DNA of 6,787 nt. Source: Mesotoga sp. (lineage in GTDB: Bacteria; Thermotogota; Thermotogae; Petrotogales; Kosmotogaceae). The stretch lies in contig WOZY01000301.1 of the NCBI GenBank assembly GCA_011620045.1, positions 1 through 6,787 of the forward strand, in the 5' to 3' direction. Below the pieces are notes generated by a model. It was not told where the DNA came from. It was given only the letters and a program-made list of their open reading frames with translations, and ran no database searches. The stretch's first letter is position 1. Every line of letters begins with the position of its first letter. The position numbers and the translations under genes were made by a program. Below, one piece after another: positions 3,932-6,787 of this stretch.

Positions 3932-5937
3932 TGAAGAGAACGATGGTCTTGATATTCATCTCAGCAATAGTGATGACTCATGGAGTTTCATTTAGTACCA
4001 CATCGGACTCTACGCCTTCGATAGTAATTCTTGAGAAATCATTGGAGCTGGAAATGTCACGGCTCGAAAACGACTGGTGGAGAGCCGAAACCACTCTTGA
4101 ACCGGGCATGTATCACTATTATTTCTCTACTGAAGAGTCCACTCTCACAGCTGAAAACGATCGTGGCAATCAAAGCGAGGGTGAAAACGGACTCTTTCTT
4201 CTGTTCGTTGAGGACTTCGGGGAGCTTCAGAATTCGGTCATACATGATTTTGGAAACAGGGATTATTTCAACCCGATAAATGAAAAGGAGTTCTACTTCG
4301 CTGTTTCACTGCCCTCAGGGAACACTTATGAAGTGCAGCTGATAATCGATGGCAAAGAGTACTCACTCGAGTATCTCCGTGATTTCGGCAACCAAAGCTT
4401 TTATAGAAGTGAAAGAATCGAGGTCGAAATCCTTGAATACTACTTTGAGATCGGGACAGGAAAGGACTTAATCATCCTCGATTCTCTTGGACTGTGTCGA
4501 GAGCCTCGTGCTTTCTTCAGCTTTTCCAAAGAGAAACTTCCTATCTCGTACTTCGAACTGCCTGAATGGTCTAGAGGAGCGCTCTATTATCAGATATTTC
4601 CCGAAAGATTCGCAAATGGAGATCCCACCAACGACCCCAACGGAACTCAGTCCTGGGATATAAACCCCGCCAATGCGAACCTCGGGGGTGACGGCTTTTT
4701 TGGTGGAGACCTCAAAGGAATCATCGATCACTTCGATCACATTCTTGAACTGGAGGTAGACGCCATCTATCTGAATCCCATCTTCGAGAGTCCTTCAAGC
4801 CATAAGTACGATACCGAAGACTACCTGAAGATCGATGACAATTTCGGCGACGACTATATTTTCGAGGAGCTCATTTCACTGGCAGAAGATTCTGGTATCA
4901 GATTGATTCTCGATGGAGTCTTCAATCATACCGGTTACGACTTCTTCGCCTTCAAAGATCTCCGTGAAAGAGAGGAGTCTTCCCCCTACAAGGACTGGTA
5001 TTTTGTCAAACGCTTTCCAATAAGGAAGATCCAGGATAGGGCAATGACATATGTGGGATGGAACGGCTACGCATATATGCCTAAGATAAACAGCCTCAAC
5101 GAAGGCTGGCAGGCTTACGTGGAAAAACTTGTGCGCAAGTACGATCTTGAAGGAATTGGTGGCTGGCGCCTCGATGTCGCTACAGAAGTCGACCCTCTCT
5201 TCTGGAGCGGTTTTTTCAGACCACTCGTGAAGAGCCTCGAAAGGGACATGATACTTGTCGCAGAGTTCTGGGGCGATGCAAGGTCGCTTCTGAGGGGTAA
5301 GACCTTCGATTCTGCGATGAATTATCCTTTCAAGGAAGCTGTGACCGAGTATGTATTCAGAGCGGGAAACTCTGCTGCAAAGTTCGCAGCTATGACTAAT
5401 CTGTATCTAAACGCTTATCCGCCTCAAACGCTGCATTCGCTCTGGAACATTCTGGACAGCCACGACACCGAGAGAATTCTTACCCTTGCCTTCAATCAGG
5501 TTGATCTTCTGAAGATAGCGGTGGCGATTCAGATGACCTTCATCGGCAGCCCTGTAATCTACTACGGAGATGAAGTTGGAATGAAGGGCGGAAAGGATCC
5601 TGAAAACAGGGCTCCCATGCTTTGGGATGAGGAGAAATGGAATTGGGAGATCTACGAATACTACAAAACCCTTATTGATCTTAGAAGAGCTCATGAATCG
5701 ATTAAAGACGGAGAATATGAAGTATTGACGGCCGAAGGACCGGTTTTCTCATTCAGGAGATGGAAGGACTCTGACGAAGTGATCGTTGCGATTAACCCTT
5801 CAAGGGAGACTGCCTTCTTCAACCCTCAATTTGAAGGAGAATTCCGTGAATACCTTTCTGGAAGAAGCATCTCTTTTCACGAGAACACGGCCGAGATCCC
5901 ACCGTTGACTGTCTGGATTCTAGTCCAGGAGGATTGA
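3928..5937 (+). CDS. Secreted GH13 alpha-glucan hydrolase, neopullulanase/cyclomaltodextrinase type
   Basis: The 669-residue protein starts with a signal peptide (basic MMKR, hydrophobic TMVLIFISAIVM, polar end near residue 24), so it is exported. Residues about 30-205 form a beta-rich domain before the catalytic barrel, which begins near ALYYQIFPERF (218). GH13 motifs follow in order: DGVFNH (329-334), MPKIN (384-388), GWRLDVA (412-418, nucleophile D416), VAEFWG (acid/base E446) and LDSHD (stabilising D513). A substrate-cleft region GDPTNDPNGTQSWD lies after the first strand. MPKIN matches the fifth conserved region MPKLN typical of neopullulanases, cyclomaltodextrinases and maltogenic amylases (subfamily GH13_20), which hydrolyse cyclodextrins, pullulan or starch. 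A short C-terminal beta domain ends the protein. All catalytic residues are present. It is coupled to the EamA gene by an ATGA overlap. Exact substrate preference is inferred. Confidence 0.92.
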   Translation: MMKRTMVLIFISAIVMTHGVSFSTTSDSTPSIVILEKSLELEMSRLENDWWRAETTLEPGMYHYYFSTEESTLTAENDRGNQSEGENGLFLLFVEDFGELQNSVIHDFGNRDYFNPINEKEFYFAVSLPSGNTYEVQLIIDGKEYSLEYLRDFGNQSFYRSERIEVEILEYYFEIGTGKDLIILDSLGLCREPRAFFSFSKEKLPISYFELPEWSRGALYYQIFPERFANGDPTNDPNGTQSWDINPANANLGGDGFFGGDLKGIIDHFDHILELEVDAIYLNPIFESPSSHKYDTEDYLKIDDNFGDDYIFEELISLAEDSGIRLILDGVFNHTGYDFFAFKDLREREESSPYKDWYFVKRFPIRKIQDRAMTYVGWNGYAYMPKINSLNEGWQAYVEKLVRKYDLEGIGGWRLDVATEVDPLFWSGFFRPLVKSLERDMILVAEFWGDARSLLRGKTFDSAMNYPFKEAVTEYVFRAGNSAAKFAAMTNLYLNAYPPQTLHSLWNILDSHDTERILTLAFNQVDLLKIAVAIQMTFIGSPVIYYGDEVGMKGGKDPENRAPMLWDEEKWNWEIYEYYKTLIDLRRAHESIKDGEYEVLTAEGPVFSFRRWKDSDEVIVAINPSRETAFFNPQFEGEFREYLSGRSISFHENTAEIPPLTVWILVQED

Positions 5938-5975
5938 AACCTCACCTCCGGAAAACAGAAAGCAGCTAATTAAAG

Positions 5976-5994
5976 CATTATTGTGCGAATAATG
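5976..5994 (-). terminator. Hairpin between convergent genes, weak terminator candidate
   Basis: CATTATT (5976-5982) and AATAATG (5988-5994) pair perfectly over seven bases around a 5-base loop, GTGCG. It lies between the GH13 stop and the GH36 stop. The stem is AT-rich. On the forward strand no T-run follows; on the minus strand CTTTAATT follows, which is a little better for stopping the alpha-galactosidase transcript. The remaining intergenic bases (5938-6045) show only a four-base hairpin, TCCG/CGGA (about 6013-6026). Confidence 0.35.
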
Positions 5995-6045
5995 AGAGTG
6001 CAATAAGCAATATTCCGTCTTTGCGGACAGGTTAGGGCAACGGAT

Positions 6046-6787
6046 TCATTCTGTGTTGGATCCCATCTTCTCTATCCAGATGCTTCTTTCTGGAAGCTCA
6101 ACTTCATCGACAGAAGGTACCACACCGGACCAATCCCGATACATCTCCTTTAGTTTTATCGAATGCCTCGGTGTATCAGTAAGATTCACAAATGAAATCA
6201 CGTTACATTGAGGGGCCTTTCTCGTACAGGCCGCAAAAACCCCATTCATACCGTCAAGGAATACCCTTGGTTCTCCTCCTCTAAGCGACATCGCTTCTCT
6301 TAGCAGCCCTATTCCATTTTTGTCTACTCCCGCCATGTCATCGCTATTGAGCATCATTCCGTCAAGCAATCCCACCGAAAGGGCAAAGATTCTCTTTTCT
6401 TCTTCGGTTAGATCGCAGTCTCCGAGGATGATCGTATCGGGATCGTTGAGCCACAGTCTTCGGTGCATGAAGGATCTTGTATATGCGTTTCTCAAGCAGA
6501 ATCTTGCGCTGGGAACCCCGATATCCATGGGTTCACCGTTCCAATGAGGAGCAGTATCTGATCCTATCCTCATTCCATCGACAAAACCAACTGAAGGGAG
6601 GAGTGGCGCACCACAGCCAAGAATGAAGCAATCTTCTCCAGCAGAGTTTCTGATTGTCCGCATACCTGCTCTGTAGGCTTCAACGGGGGTGACGCTTTCA
6701 TCAAACCTCTTTCCAGGGATAGCACCCGCGAATAGGAAATCTATCTTCAAGTAATCGAAGCCAGAATCTCTAATCGACTTTATCAAG
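6046..6787 (-). CDS. GH36 alpha-galactosidase, C-terminal part (5' end beyond window)
   Basis: The frame enters from the right edge and stops at TGA (6048-6046), giving about 246 residues. The first visible codon TTG is an internal leucine, not a start. DYLKIDFLFAG carries the catalytic nucleophile (Asp at 6739-6741), and DGMRIGSDTAP carries the acid/base (Asp at 6556-6558), 61 residues apart. T. maritima GalA has nearly the same motifs and spacing (D327 and D387), and by that alignment about 310 residues are missing upstream while the C-terminus is complete. A beta-sheet domain follows the barrel and ends WSGVVPSVDEVELPERSIWI. The enzyme releases alpha-1,6-galactose from melibiose, raffinose and galactomannan pieces, usually in the cytoplasm; its N-terminus is not visible, so export cannot be excluded. 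It faces the GH13 gene tail to tail and is transcribed separately. Confidence 0.9.
   Translation of the reverse strand, partial: LIKSIRDSGFDYLKIDFLFAGAIPGKRFDESVTPVEAYRAGMRTIRNSAGEDCFILGCGAPLLPSVGFVDGMRIGSDTAPHWNGEPMDIGVPSARFCLRNAYTRSFMHRRLWLNDPDTIILGDCDLTEEEKRIFALSVGLLDGMMLNSDDMAGVDKNGIGLLREAMSLRGGEPRVFLDGMNGVFAACTRKAPQCNVISFVNLTDTPRHSIKLKEMYRDWSGVVPSVDEVELPERSIWIEKMGSNTE

Noticed and set aside
6320..6547. A 75-codon forward frame opposite the alpha-galactosidase
   Set aside because: It is antisense to conserved GH36 sequence containing the acid/base motif region, with Ser/Pro-rich composition typical of a shadow frame.
1..6787. CRISPR array, tRNA or rRNA genes, intact insertion sequence
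   Set aside because: No spaced direct repeats other than the coding 48-bp duplication, no cloverleaf-like sequence with a T-loop motif, and no intact transposase or terminal inverted repeats were seen on reading both strands.

Overview
The window reads as a Thermotogota-like bacterial chromosome (Mesotoga or a relative is my best guess) carrying a worn block of Firmicutes-type DNA. The host assignment rests on the right half. There, a secreted GH13 amylase and a GH36 alpha-galactosidase resembling Thermotoga maritima GalA sit in compact, translationally coupled genes. The assignment is an inference, because no phylogenetic marker gene is present.

Left part (1-1438): the last codons of an unidentified gene come first, followed by a spacer holding an ArsR/SmtB-like dyad. 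A tight two-gene operon follows. It encodes a PF03773 (ArsP_1/DUF318-type) permease with a Cys-Ser-Cys-Ser motif and a 73-residue protein built from Cys-Cys repeats. Together they look like a metal(loid) efflux or handling unit.

Middle part (1439-2941): this is a graveyard of genes typical of clostridial integrative conjugative elements (ICEs). In order it holds a degraded 'GGDQ-W-F-P...GCGPT' protein (cysteine-peptidase-like), a sigma-70 region-4 accessory factor lacking its N-terminus, a small conjugative-transposon helix-turn-helix protein, a stretch with one doubtful minus-strand ORF, and a small frameshifted ORF of the kind found near ICE recombinases. No relaxase, coupling protein or integrase is present, so this is a remnant.

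Right part (2942-6787): a DMT/EamA transporter gene overlaps by ATGA a secreted GH13 alpha-glucan hydrolase of the neopullulanase/cyclomaltodextrinase type. Convergent to them is the C-terminal part of a GH36 alpha-galactosidase that runs off the window edge. The theme is use of plant or storage oligosaccharides: external cleavage of alpha-glucans, probably cytoplasmic removal of galactose from raffinose-type sugars, and a neighbouring exporter or importer of unknown substrate.

The most unusual items are the Cys-Cys repeat protein with its nearly perfect 48-bp tandem duplication beside the permease, and the series of single-base lesions that can be read through the ICE remnant.
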